From NCBI GenBank assembly GCA_003426165.1, contig QUAH01000002.1, positions 217,621 through 281,620 on the forward strand: a DNA stretch of 64,000 nt, read 5' to 3'. The notes under the pieces were generated by a model. It was not told where the DNA came from. It made no database searches and was given only the letters and a program-made list of their open reading frames with translations. This stretch comes from Candidatus Saccharicenans subterraneus (GTDB taxonomy: Bacteria > Acidobacteriota > Aminicenantia > Aminicenantales > Saccharicenantaceae). How positions within the stretch are numbered: the first letter of the stretch is position 1; each line of letters opens with the position of its first letter. Both the position numbers and the translations under genes were made by a program. Shown in pieces: positions 50,496 to 59,829 of the stretch.

Positions 50496-51890
50496 GTGCT
50501 CAGGGCGAAAAACGCTAAAAATTACCCACCATCGTTCGTCCGGGATAATGCGGCTTTTCGGTCTCGCCTTGTAGAGCAACTTGCCAATTCTTTAACAGCC
50601 CCTTTTCCCGAAGCTACTGAAAGGCGCGTTTTCAGTCAAATCGCTTTTCCGGGCAAGGCCACTGCCGTGGTCGGCGTGCGGCGCGCCGGCAAGACCACGT
50701 TTCTCCATCAGGTCAGGCAGACGCTCATCGGCCAGGGCTTCCCCCGGGAACGTCTGCCATACATAAACTTTGAGGATGAACGGCTCGCCGGCCTTACAGC
50801 AAATGAATTATCAATTCTTATTGAGGAATATTACCGGCGATTTCCCGCCTGGCGGGGAAAGGAGACTGTGGCCTGGTGCTTTGACGAGATTCAGAATGTG
50901 CCTGGATGGGAAAGGTTCGTCCGCCGGCTGCTCGACAGCGAGAAAGTCGATGTCTTTGTCAGCGGGTCGTCGGCAGCTCTTCTTTCCCGGGAGATCGCCT
51001 CGGCTCTTCGCGGGAGGGCCTGGGAAGTGACCATCTTTCCTTTCAGCTTTGAGGAATACCTGCGGCATCACAAGAAGGAGGTTCCGAAGAGGTTCGACCT
51101 GCTCTCGGCAAACGAGCGGTCTGCTTTACAGGGCGCGCTCAGAGAATACCTCGTCGCCGGAGGATTCCCCGAAGCCCAGGGCCTGGATGCTAAAACCCGC
51201 TATCAGCTCCTTCTGGATTACGTCGATGTGGCCATGCTTCGTGATGTTGTCGAACGGCACAGGGTGAGCAATGTGGTAAGCCTTCGCTGGCTGGTCCGGC
51301 ATCTGCTGGGAAATCCGGGAGGGCTTTTCAGTGTCGAAAAGTTTCATGCGGCCTTGAAATCCCAGGGGCTTGCGGTGGCTCGAGACACCCTGCACGAACT
51401 CCTCGGCTTTCTTGAGGACTGCTTTCTCATCAGAATTTCCTGGATAGAAGGGGCCTCCGAGAGGCGGCGAATGGTCAACCCGCGCAAGGTTTATCCCGTT
51501 GACCCCGGCCTGATACCTGTATTCGACCGTTCCGGCAAGAGTAACCTGGGCCACGCTCTGGAGACAGCGGTCAGGGTAGAGCTCGAGCGCCGCGGTCTCG
51601 AATGCTCTTATGTGCGGACAATAGACGGCTTTGAGGTTGATTTCCTGGCCCGCTCTCCGGAGGGCAATGAGGCGCTGATTCAGGTTTGCCTCGACCTCGC
51701 CGAGACAGGCGTGATGGAAAGAGAGGTGCGGGGTCTGCTGTCGGCAGCGCAAGAATATCCCCGCGCCGCCCTGGAGATAGTAACTCTTTTTCCAGAAGCG
51801 GCCCGGAATATTCCCGAAAATATCCAGGTCCACGATGCCGCAATCTGGCTTCTTAATCCATTAGCGCCGTGGACAGAGGAAAACAAATAG
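50496..51890 (+). CDS. AAA ATPase with DUF4143 C-terminal domain
   Basis: 464 residues starting at GTG 50496 with AAGGAGAT upstream. Walker A GVRRAGKTTF (about 61-70), Walker B WCFDEIQNVPGWERFVRRL (near 127-145), the sensor SGSSAALLSREIASALRGR and a PFSFEEYLRH segment are typical of the AAA_14 group. The C-terminal DUF4143 region includes LRDVVERHRV and FEVDFLARSPEGNEALIQV (about residue 380), a nuclease-like fold in the family. In defence loci an ATPase of this kind accompanies helicase and methylase genes. Stop is 12 bp before the giant helicase gene, so the two form an operon downstream of the IS. Confidence 0.85.
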   Translation: MLRAKNAKNYPPSFVRDNAAFRSRLVEQLANSLTAPFPEATERRVFSQIAFPGKATAVVGVRRAGKTTFLHQVRQTLIGQGFPRERLPYINFEDERLAGLTANELSILIEEYYRRFPAWRGKETVAWCFDEIQNVPGWERFVRRLLDSEKVDVFVSGSSAALLSREIASALRGRAWEVTIFPFSFEEYLRHHKKEVPKRFDLLSANERSALQGALREYLVAGGFPEAQGLDAKTRYQLLLDYVDVAMLRDVVERHRVSNVVSLRWLVRHLLGNPGGLFSVEKFHAALKSQGLAVARDTLHELLGFLEDCFLIRISWIEGASERRRMVNPRKVYPVDPGLIPVFDRSGKSNLGHALETAVRVELERRGLECSYVRTIDGFEVDFLARSPEGNEALIQVCLDLAETGVMEREVRGLLSAAQEYPRAALEIVTLFPEAARNIPENIQVHDAAIWLLNPLAPWTEENK

Positions 51891-51902
51891 CGGGGTTAGC
51901 TT

Positions 51903-54900
51903 ATGAGCGTTAATATTCCGCAAGCGGTGAATGACCTGATTCAGGAATATCGCCGGTTCTTAAAAACTTCTTACCGATTTCTTGATGATCATCTGAGGAA
52001 ACAGTTTGAAGACCATCTGGCCCGGACCGATGTCATCGTTAAAGGGCCATATGTGACGCTCGCTCGCGATTTCGTCAGGGGACGTTCTCTCCAGGAATTA
52101 GCCGACGACGAAGTTATCGACAGGGCACCTCTGAAGGCCAACTGGCCCTTTGGCGAAGGTCGACTGTTTGCCCACCAGGAAAGAGCTCTCGAGGTTGGGA
52201 AGGCTGGCCGGTCATTCATAATTACAACAGGAACCGGTTCCGGGAAGACAGAGGCATTTCTATTACCTGTTTTTGATGGAATTATCCAGCGGAAACAACA
52301 GGGCCTATCCGGGGTCCAGGCCATTTTCCTGTATCCTATGAATGCACTGGCCAATGACCAGCTCGAAAGGATGAGGCGACTACTAAGAGGGTCAGAGCTT
52401 GATATTTCTTATGGCCTGTATACAGGGGATAGCGATGCGGCCGCCCAGAGCCTGAGAGAATCGCCGGCTGAAACAGAAAGAACGACCCGCCAGACAATTC
52501 GACAAAATCCGCCTGACATTATCCTGACCAACTACAAGCAGCTTGAATTCTTACTCATTCGAAAAATTGACCGCCAGTTATTCACCCCTTCGCTTCGGTA
52601 TCTTGTTCTCGACGAACTCCACAGTTACAGGGGGGCTTTGGCCACCGAAATTGCCTGTCTGATTCGTCGCCTGAAAGCGCACGCCGGCTTGAAACCTGGT
52701 CAGCTTATTGTCATCGGAACATCGGCCACCGTGGCTTCGGGCGAGGATGGAACGCAGGCCCTTGCTTCCTTTGCCTCAACGCTTTTTGGCGAAAAAGTGC
52801 ACACCGCGGATGTTATTAAAGAATCATACGTGGAACAGAAGGATGTATCACCCGAATGGATACCCCCGGCACCAGGCCTGGCGGGAAATGAAATCGATAG
52901 CCTTAATGTTGATGATGAGTCGGCAGTTATCTCTTTTGTCGAACGTCTGACGGGAAAATCCTGCCCGCCTGATGGGCCAATTGCTCATAGAATATCCGCA
53001 GTCCTGGCTGGAAACCTTATAGTTAAGGCCCTCGAAGAATTCTTTGCTGAACCGAGAACCCTTGAAGAGGCGGCCAGGGCAATCCAGCGCCGCTTTGAAG
53101 AAAGGAAACATCTCGACCTCGAAGCTGTCCGGCGCGAAATCGAAGCTTATCTTCTCGTCGGAAGTATCGGCGACGATGAGCATCCTCCCCGGCTTCAGCC
53201 CAAGCTCCACACTTTTTTCCATGGAATCTATGATGTCTCTCTGTGCACCAATCCTGATTGTCGAACCCTGGTTCCGCAGGGCGGAACGGTGTGCGAACGC
53301 TGCGGCTCTGTGGCCAGGCCGGCAGCCCTGTGCCGGACCTGCGGCCAGGATTTCATAAAAGTCAGCTTTGAGAAGCCTGACGATAATCTGCCCGTAGGGA
53401 CAGAGGATTTTTTCAGCAATGAGAATACAGCCTTCTTGACCCACCAGATTCGGGAGCTTCCCGACAAGCCAGAGTCTGAAAATGAAGAAGAACCAGAAGA
53501 GCCGGGCGGGGTTAGTGGCAGAGACATAAAGAGAGACCGGGATGACCGCCAGGTCGAGGCGGAAGCCAGGCTGGAGCGCGTGGGGTTCTGTCCCGGGTGT
53601 GGTCGCATCCTCGGGGAAGAAGAAATCTGCCCGGCCTGTAATCGCTCTTCGGTCATCATGTTTATGCATCGCGGAAAGCTCAGCACCTGTCCCGCCTGCG
53701 GCGATACTTATCCAAGGGGCGATATAGTCACGCCCCTTCGAACGGGCACAGCATCGACTGTGGCCATACTGGCCGAGCATCACCTGGATAAGCTCAACGG
53801 CCAGGACAGGAAGCTTCTTGTTTTCGCCGACAACCGTCAAGATGCAGCCCATCAGGCTGGATACACCGCCGATAAACACAGGAATTTCGCTCTGCGACAC
53901 ATAATTGCCAAAGAAGTCAGTAATCAGCCTGAACGCGGCCTTTACCTGGATGAACTTCCGGAAAGAATCTTTGATGCCTACCGGGAGATGGGGATTATCC
54001 CGAGACGGCCCACTCGCCCTGAACGCGATAAATGGCTTCTTACCCTCAGCTATAATGCTGCTAATGAGTTTACACGCTACAGTCGACAGCGCGCCTCGCT
54101 CGAAAGCCTCGGCCTCATTGCCGTGGATTACGAGTTTCTCGAGGAACTTGGCAGGAATGAAACCTTCTTGCGCGCAGCCCGGGAAGCCCAGATGGATGTT
54201 GAAACGGCCTTAAAGGCCACAAGGGCTGTCCTCGATGTTATGAGAAAGAACCGGGCCATTAACTATGATTTCTTTTTGGAATTCATCGATCCCGGCAATA
54301 AGAGGAAGTATCGCGAAATTGAGGCCGAGCCGTATAATGTACGTTTCCCAGAACGCGACCGTCATCCCAGGGCCTTCGCCTTCGACCGACCGGAACACAT
54401 TCGCCGGACGCATCGCCTGATGGGCTTTGTTCAGGAGAACCCGAGAGCCGGACAGCTCACCGCCACCCAAAAAATTATTGCCAGGTTAACCAAAAGCAGG
54501 GAGGCCTCAGAATTATTTCTCCGAATGGTAATTCCCCTGCTTGAAGAACTGGGAATCTTAGTCCATGTTCCAGAATTCCCCATCCCTCCGAGGGAAAAGA
54601 CATTAAGTCTGCGTCCACTGCAAATTGCTCATCGCGTTGTTCGCCTTTATGTCCCTGAACAGGGCTTCAGGTGTAATGCCTGTCAGACCTGGCGTCCTTA
54701 TTACTTGCCTGCCTGTCCGGCACCAAAATGTTCGTCCGGGCGGCTAATTCCAGCAAAATATGATGAAGAGAATCATTATGTCCGTTCCTACCTGAAGCGA
54801 ACTCCCCGCCGGCTGGCAGTGGCCGAGCACAGCGCCCAGATTTCAGGAGAAGAACGCGCTAAGCGAGAAACAGATTTCAAGGAAGGCCGGCTGGACGTTC

Positions 54901-57146
54901 TGGTTTGCACTCCCACGCTCGAGCTGGGAGTGGACATCGGACCATTATTGACGATTGTTTTAAGGAACGCCCCACCTGCACCGGCAAATTATACCCAGCG
55001 TGTTGGCCGCACGGGAAGAAGATTAAGAATCGGTTTCGTTAGTACCTTCTGCGCCGGAGGAGCGCACGACCGTCATGCTTTTGAGAGGCCTGAATGGTTT
55101 GTGGCCGGAAAGTTTGACCCACCACGCTTAAGACTTGACAACCCCAAGATTGTTCATCGCCATATGCGTTCCTTCGTCCTCGAAAGATTAGATTCTCAAC
55201 TTCCAGAAAGAATGGGGGATCTTCTCGACGACCTGTGCCACCCGACAAGGTGGAAAAACGAATTACTGGAAGATTTTTACCGGGAAATTGAGCGAAGACG
55301 TGATGAATTAATAAGCGCGACGGCTGATTTGATGGCCCCCGATCGGCTGGAGGGAAGGTCAGACCGTTTCGACCAGAGCGAGGCTGCAAACATCGTGGAT
55401 GGACTGAGAGAAGAACTCAACAATGTCTTCCAGTCCTGGTGGCAGAGGGTTAGTCAGCTCGATAAAGAATTCAGGGAATTTTCAACAATCGGCAGTCCCC
55501 GTCAAGATGACAAAAAGGCAGCAGCCAGGAAACGAGCTTACTTTGAAATAACACAAGACCCCGAGCGTGCCTACACCCTTAACTACCTTGCAACAAAAGG
55601 AGTTCTCCCCGCCTATCAATTCCCCGTGGACACTTTCAGCCTTGACCCGGGCGTGATTGATACGCCCACGCTATTTCGGGCCTCGGCCATCGCCATCGAG
55701 GAATTCGCCCCCGGCAACTATGTTTATGCCAACGGACATAAACTTAAATCCATTAGAGTACTCTTTCCTGGTGGCCCCGGCACAACCGCTACCTCCCCTG
55801 GAAGGACCGATGCCGAGACCAGCGGCAGGCTTCAGGCTTTCCATTTCTGCGAGCGATGCGACGAGGTGGTTGAATCAGGGAGGAACAAATGCCCGAGGTG
55901 TCATGAACCGCTGCCAGCATCAACTGATGTCATCTTCGTTGACGCCTTCGAAGCCGAAGAAAACCTCAGAATCAGTTCTGACGAAGAAACGCGCCAGAGA
56001 GAAATGCAGGATCGTCGAGAAGCACTCATAGCCGAGCGCGCCGAAAAGAGTCTGCTCTATCCCTACCCCCTTACTCCTGTGGAACACCTCAAGTTGGCCG
56101 AAATTCTTATTACCAACTGGGGAAAAATGGAAAGCAAAACAGGCACTGGAAGCAAATTCTGGATTTGTCCTGATTGCGGAAGGCATTTGCCATACGCTCC
56201 TGATGACCCGAAAAAGGTAAAACTGGTGACTAATTGGATGTCTTATCATAAAAGATTTTGTTCGGGAGAGCCTGTTCCTCTTGTCCTTGCTTATAAATTT
56301 TTAACCGATGTCCTGGTCCTTAACATTCCTGCCCGGGTGGATATCAAGGAGATTGGCTATTTGCGCTTTTCTCCAACCCTTGTTACCCTGGCAGAGGCCT
56401 TGCTGGCCGGGGCGCAAAACGTACTCGAGCTCGAAGCTGATGAAATTTCGAGTTTTCTAAGGAAAAATGTTCCCGGGTCAGTCTCTGACCAAATCGTTTT
56501 TTATGAAACAGTCCCTGGTGGTGCCGGTTATTTAGAGGAAATGGCAGCCAAATTGCCCGAGGTTGCGCAAGCAGCGATGGCAAGGCTTTTTGGCCATTCC
56601 TGCCGAAAAGCCTGCTATCTTTGCCTTAAACGTTATGGGAACCAGCGCTGGCATCCTTTCTTTGACAAAGACGCCATCCGGGATCTCCTGGTTATTTTAT
56701 CCGAGCAAGAACATGTTAAGCCAGAGGAAGCATCCATCGGAGCCGGGCTGGTCGCAATCAACAGAATGATTCAACAGCGCCTGGAAACTACAGGCGGCTC
56801 CGGGCAACGCTATGCCAAAGGGGAAATTGAAGAACCCCTCCGTCGAGCCCTTGAGCGACTCGAAGGCTTGCCTCGAGGTGAGCGCGATTATGAAATCAGA
56901 GACGAGCAGGGACGTCTGGTTACGGTTCCTGACTTTACCTGGCCTGAGGCTAAAATTGCTGTCTTTTGCGACGGATTCGCTGTTCATGGAAATAAAGAGA
57001 CACTGGAAGAGGATGCTAAAAAAAGAAACTTTTTGCAGACCAGGGGCTGGGTTGTCCTTACCTACTGGGGAAGGACAATTCTAAAAAATGCCGAGGCCTG
57101 CGCCAGACAAATTTTCGAAGTATACAAGCAAAGAATAAAAACTTAA
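51903..57146 (+). CDS. Giant DExH helicase-DUF1998 protein with C-terminal nuclease-like domain
   Basis: 1747 residues. Superfamily 2 helicase core: TGTGSGKTEAFLLPV (Walker A near 109-117), DELH near 236, SATVASG, then helicase-C motifs VCTPTLELGVDIG and QRVGRTGRR (around 1035). Between them are several zinc-finger-like cysteine sets (CTNPDCRTL...CERCG; CRTCG; CPGCG...CPACN; CPACGDTY). A DUF1998/MZB region follows (FYETVPGGAGYLEE near 1532; CRKACYLCLKRYGNQRWHPFFD). The last ~80 residues (VPDFTWPEAKIAVFCDGFAVH...LQTRGWVVLTYWGR) resemble Vsr/DUF559-type PD-(D/E)XK nucleases. In DISARM these functions are split among DrmA, DrmB and DrmC; here they are fused, with a different nuclease type. It probably unwinds or translocates on, and cuts, invading DNA (inference). 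Confidence 0.87.
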   Translation: MSVNIPQAVNDLIQEYRRFLKTSYRFLDDHLRKQFEDHLARTDVIVKGPYVTLARDFVRGRSLQELADDEVIDRAPLKANWPFGEGRLFAHQERALEVGKAGRSFIITTGTGSGKTEAFLLPVFDGIIQRKQQGLSGVQAIFLYPMNALANDQLERMRRLLRGSELDISYGLYTGDSDAAAQSLRESPAETERTTRQTIRQNPPDIILTNYKQLEFLLIRKIDRQLFTPSLRYLVLDELHSYRGALATEIACLIRRLKAHAGLKPGQLIVIGTSATVASGEDGTQALASFASTLFGEKVHTADVIKESYVEQKDVSPEWIPPAPGLAGNEIDSLNVDDESAVISFVERLTGKSCPPDGPIAHRISAVLAGNLIVKALEEFFAEPRTLEEAARAIQRRFEERKHLDLEAVRREIEAYLLVGSIGDDEHPPRLQPKLHTFFHGIYDVSLCTNPDCRTLVPQGGTVCERCGSVARPAALCRTCGQDFIKVSFEKPDDNLPVGTEDFFSNENTAFLTHQIRELPDKPESENEEEPEEPGGVSGRDIKRDRDDRQVEAEARLERVGFCPGCGRILGEEEICPACNRSSVIMFMHRGKLSTCPACGDTYPRGDIVTPLRTGTASTVAILAEHHLDKLNGQDRKLLVFADNRQDAAHQAGYTADKHRNFALRHIIAKEVSNQPERGLYLDELPERIFDAYREMGIIPRRPTRPERDKWLLTLSYNAANEFTRYSRQRASLESLGLIAVDYEFLEELGRNETFLRAAREAQMDVETALKATRAVLDVMRKNRAINYDFFLEFIDPGNKRKYREIEAEPYNVRFPERDRHPRAFAFDRPEHIRRTHRLMGFVQENPRAGQLTATQKIIARLTKSREASELFLRMVIPLLEELGILVHVPEFPIPPREKTLSLRPLQIAHRVVRLYVPEQGFRCNACQTWRPYYLPACPAPKCSSGRLIPAKYDEENHYVRSYLKRTPRRLAVAEHSAQISGEERAKRETDFKEGRLDVLVCTPTLELGVDIGPLLTIVLRNAPPAPANYTQRVGRTGRRLRIGFVSTFCAGGAHDRHAFERPEWFVAGKFDPPRLRLDNPKIVHRHMRSFVLERLDSQLPERMGDLLDDLCHPTRWKNELLEDFYREIERRRDELISATADLMAPDRLEGRSDRFDQSEAANIVDGLREELNNVFQSWWQRVSQLDKEFREFSTIGSPRQDDKKAAARKRAYFEITQDPERAYTLNYLATKGVLPAYQFPVDTFSLDPGVIDTPTLFRASAIAIEEFAPGNYVYANGHKLKSIRVLFPGGPGTTATSPGRTDAETSGRLQAFHFCERCDEVVESGRNKCPRCHEPLPASTDVIFVDAFEAEENLRISSDEETRQREMQDRREALIAERAEKSLLYPYPLTPVEHLKLAEILITNWGKMESKTGTGSKFWICPDCGRHLPYAPDDPKKVKLVTNWMSYHKRFCSGEPVPLVLAYKFLTDVLVLNIPARVDIKEIGYLRFSPTLVTLAEALLAGAQNVLELEADEISSFLRKNVPGSVSDQIVFYETVPGGAGYLEEMAAKLPEVAQAAMARLFGHSCRKACYLCLKRYGNQRWHPFFDKDAIRDLLVILSEQEHVKPEEASIGAGLVAINRMIQQRLETTGGSGQRYAKGEIEEPLRRALERLEGLPRGERDYEIRDEQGRLVTVPDFTWPEAKIAVFCDGFAVHGNKETLEEDAKKRNFLQTRGWVVLTYWGRTILKNAEACARQIFEVYKQRIKT

Positions 57147-57800
57147 CAGGCTTAAAGCAAGAATTGGAGGTAAAGCTTTATCTTTTATATAAACTTATAC
57201 ATATGATTAATGGGCAACCATCTTTCCCGGCTGTGAATATCGCACCCGGGGCTACGGTCCCAGAGGAGAGTTTAAACTCAGGAATCGGACTCAGATATTT
57301 GTCCCCGGAGCTAAACCCTCTCTGACGCTGGTCCGGCTGATCCTCGAGCAGCCACTTTTTCTCTTTTTTTTAATAAAATAATCTGGCCTATGGATCGATG
57401 AGAGAACAACGCATCTACAACCTTCTTTTGAGCTTTCCCCGGCTGCTTCCATACAGACCCCTTTACCTGGACACCAAGTCTTAGCCGGAAAGAAATTTTT
57501 TTCTTGACAACAACAGTGCTTCGTCTTATATTCACTGGCGAGAGCTGGAATGGAATATGAAGGCCGGGGCAAGCCGTCAACCCGCTCAGATTAAAACCCG
57601 TTTAATACCCTCCTTTCGGGCCGAGAAAACAATAAAATAATTAATGCTAATGAAATTTAATGGTTTATATTTAATTTTGAGGATTTGCCATCGGCCCCAG
57701 ATGAAAACAACCAAACATAATTACTGAAAGGTGGAAATAAAACGCGAATTCCTTCGGCATTGCCCGAATGCAGAAAGGTGGCAAAAAGGAGAAAATAATC
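57147..57800 (+). promoter_or_regulatory. Intergenic region with repeat R72 copy 2 and strong promoter
   Basis: Repeat R72 copy 2 occupies 57439-57509 and ends in -35 TTGACA (57504-57509); a 17-bp spacer leads to -10 TATATT (57527-57532). The transcript would run into the 57801 gene after a leader of about 260 nt. That leader contains a small hairpin TTCGG...CCGAA near 57751-57766 and no convincing ORF. Short ORFs on the opposite strand at 57291-57580 lack support. The rest shows nothing I can name. Confidence 0.55.
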
Positions 57801-59828
57801 ATGAATGAAGAAAACAAACAAATAATTATACTGGAATGCTCTGCAAGTTATTCTCTGAGCGATGATACAGGACTGATAACTGCAAAAGATGATGTTCGGG
57901 TCAGACTGGGCGAAGATAATCTCTCCGTCTTGCCAAAGTTTGGCGAGCCGTTATTTCTGGCCTTGAGGGATATTCTTGAAATTTCTGAGGATGACTATAA
58001 GATTCATCTCAACCTGACTTCAAAAGAAAAACTCACGATTTTTAATCTCGGTTACAAGTACGAAGATTTCCTCCGGATACTTTCACGCTTGCGTAATGAA
58101 ATTCTTCTCAAAGATATGCTGATGCAGGAAACCCTCAGGAAATCTGGAGTGGAATCAGAGTTCGTTCATTTTGAAGAAAACGGCGAGGAGTTGCAAAAGG
58201 GGAAATGTGAACCGCGCTTGTACGAAACTGCTCTGGTGATAATCCCGGAAAAAGGAGAACTTATAAGAATTCCTTACAGCGATATTTTAGAAATTCAGGT
58301 TGAGGATTTTCAACTTGCCATAACCACGGACTTCGGGGAAAAACTTGTTTTTTCCAGAATGGGCAAACATTTTGACCCGTTCACGAAAACCCTCTCTGAC
58401 CTAATGAATGAACTTTCTCTTAAAGTTCAATCATCTCTCAAAGAACTGCTGCCAGAGGCTGATCCATCTGTTATTAGAAGAGTGGCCCGATTTATGAAAG
58501 AAGGCAAGGCCGCTAAAAGAAGCGACCTGGAATCAATTTCTCCTGACCTGTGGGTGGAACTGGAAAAGAAATTAGAGGCGGCTGGTATTAAAGAGGAATA
58601 TGATTTCTTAAAATCTCTTTCACAGAAAGAAAAAATGTGCATCGGATTAAAGAGGGGACTCCTGGGAGATTTAACAGGAGAATACATCTGGTTTCTCATC
58701 CCTGTTTATAGCACCAACCCGCAGGAACCCGGTAACGCGGTGGCCATGGAGGCCATATCCGGAGAAGGTCGTGGAAAGGCAACATATTTTTTCAGAATCG
58801 TAAGCAGGAAGGATTATCCGAATTTTAAGAGTATAGATGAGCTTCACAGAGAAGCAGATAATTTTATCAAAAGAATAAACCGCTGTATGCTGGCAATAAA
58901 CTTCAGGAGAGAGCCAATCTATTTGCCGGATGAAAGGCTGGAAGAACCACAATATCAAAAATATAAATTTGCTATAGCCAAGATACCTGCGCTACGCCAG
59001 CTGCGTCAGCTTTTTATCGGCAGGGTAATTCATTCTTCACCCGAGCAATGGAAGAATGACGTAATGGATTTATTAAAATTTAATGTAAGCACCATGGATG
59101 ATGCCGTAAGGCGAACAAAAGGAGAAACAGTTGATACTGGATACGTAACCACTCTCGATTTTAACCCCCAATCGTTAAAGGATATAACCGATACTTCTGA
59201 GGGCGATGCTCTTTTTTCAGAAAACCCGATTGAAGGGATTTTATTACCAGAATCCAGAGTTCGTATAACTTTCAATACTTTTTGTATGGATGAAGGTAAG
59301 CCAGCCCCAGACTTCACGATTCCTTATATATTCTCCTACGAAATGCTGGATATGCCAATGTATCTTAAAGTCTTGCGATACCTTGCAGAGAAACCCGAAA
59401 TAGAACAATCACTGGCCCAAAATCTGCTCTGGAAACTAAGTAAAAAACCAAAATTTGAAGAACTTACCAAACAAGAACAAGATTTACTCTTCGATATAGA
59501 TCCATACGCCGACGCTGAGGTAAATAATTATGTAACCCAGAAGCACGACCCGTGGCAGGGATACCCGCCAGAAATTTGGCCGGATGAAATTGTGCCCCAG
59601 CCAATACCAAACACTGAATTATTTGGCAAGATAGTAAGGATGAAAGGTTTTTCTGAAGCAGAAGTAGAGATTTATAACCCTACAAAATCACCTCAAAAAC
59701 TTTTATTAATAAAATCAAACCCTGGAGGTTTTAGTGCTAAATTCTTTGACGGTATGCGACAGAGGATTGGTTTTAGAAATAAATTCAATGTGAAAGGGCC
59801 AACATCATCTACCAGTATAAGGGGGTAA
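57801..59828 (+). CDS. Unrecognised protein with possible tandem PH-like modules, first gene of zinc-ribbon operon
   Basis: About 675 residues from the ATG at 57801 (AAAAAGGAG upstream; a start at 57768 would add 11 residues). The N-terminal 200 residues look like two tandem beta-rich units each closed by a helix: RVRLGEDNLSVLPKFGEPLFLALRDILEI...FLRILSRLRNEIL and LVIIPEKGELIRIPYSDILEIQVED...FTKTLSDLMNEL. This resembles bacterial PH-like modules, but I cannot confirm the fold. The middle has RGLLGDLTGEYIWFLIPVYS and the C-terminus no known motif. No signal peptide or membrane helix. Next gene starts 1 bp after its stop. Function unknown. Confidence 0.68.
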   Translation: MNEENKQIIILECSASYSLSDDTGLITAKDDVRVRLGEDNLSVLPKFGEPLFLALRDILEISEDDYKIHLNLTSKEKLTIFNLGYKYEDFLRILSRLRNEILLKDMLMQETLRKSGVESEFVHFEENGEELQKGKCEPRLYETALVIIPEKGELIRIPYSDILEIQVEDFQLAITTDFGEKLVFSRMGKHFDPFTKTLSDLMNELSLKVQSSLKELLPEADPSVIRRVARFMKEGKAAKRSDLESISPDLWVELEKKLEAAGIKEEYDFLKSLSQKEKMCIGLKRGLLGDLTGEYIWFLIPVYSTNPQEPGNAVAMEAISGEGRGKATYFFRIVSRKDYPNFKSIDELHREADNFIKRINRCMLAINFRREPIYLPDERLEEPQYQKYKFAIAKIPALRQLRQLFIGRVIHSSPEQWKNDVMDLLKFNVSTMDDAVRRTKGETVDTGYVTTLDFNPQSLKDITDTSEGDALFSENPIEGILLPESRVRITFNTFCMDEGKPAPDFTIPYIFSYEMLDMPMYLKVLRYLAEKPEIEQSLAQNLLWKLSKKPKFEELTKQEQDLLFDIDPYADAEVNNYVTQKHDPWQGYPPEIWPDEIVPQPIPNTELFGKIVRMKGFSEAEVEIYNPTKSPQKLLLIKSNPGGFSAKFFDGMRQRIGFRNKFNVKGPTSSTSIRG

Positions 59829-59829
59829 A

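Noticed and set aside
52848..53900. 350-codon minus-strand frame inside the giant helicase
   Set aside because: Antisense shadow; no RBS or family match.
40464..57146. BREX system
   Set aside because: The methylase is PglX-like, but no brxL/lon, pglZ, brxB or brxC genes are present.
57291..57580. Two overlapping ~90-codon minus-strand ORFs
   Set aside because: They overlap the R72 repeat and promoter and have no ribosome site or recognisable composition.
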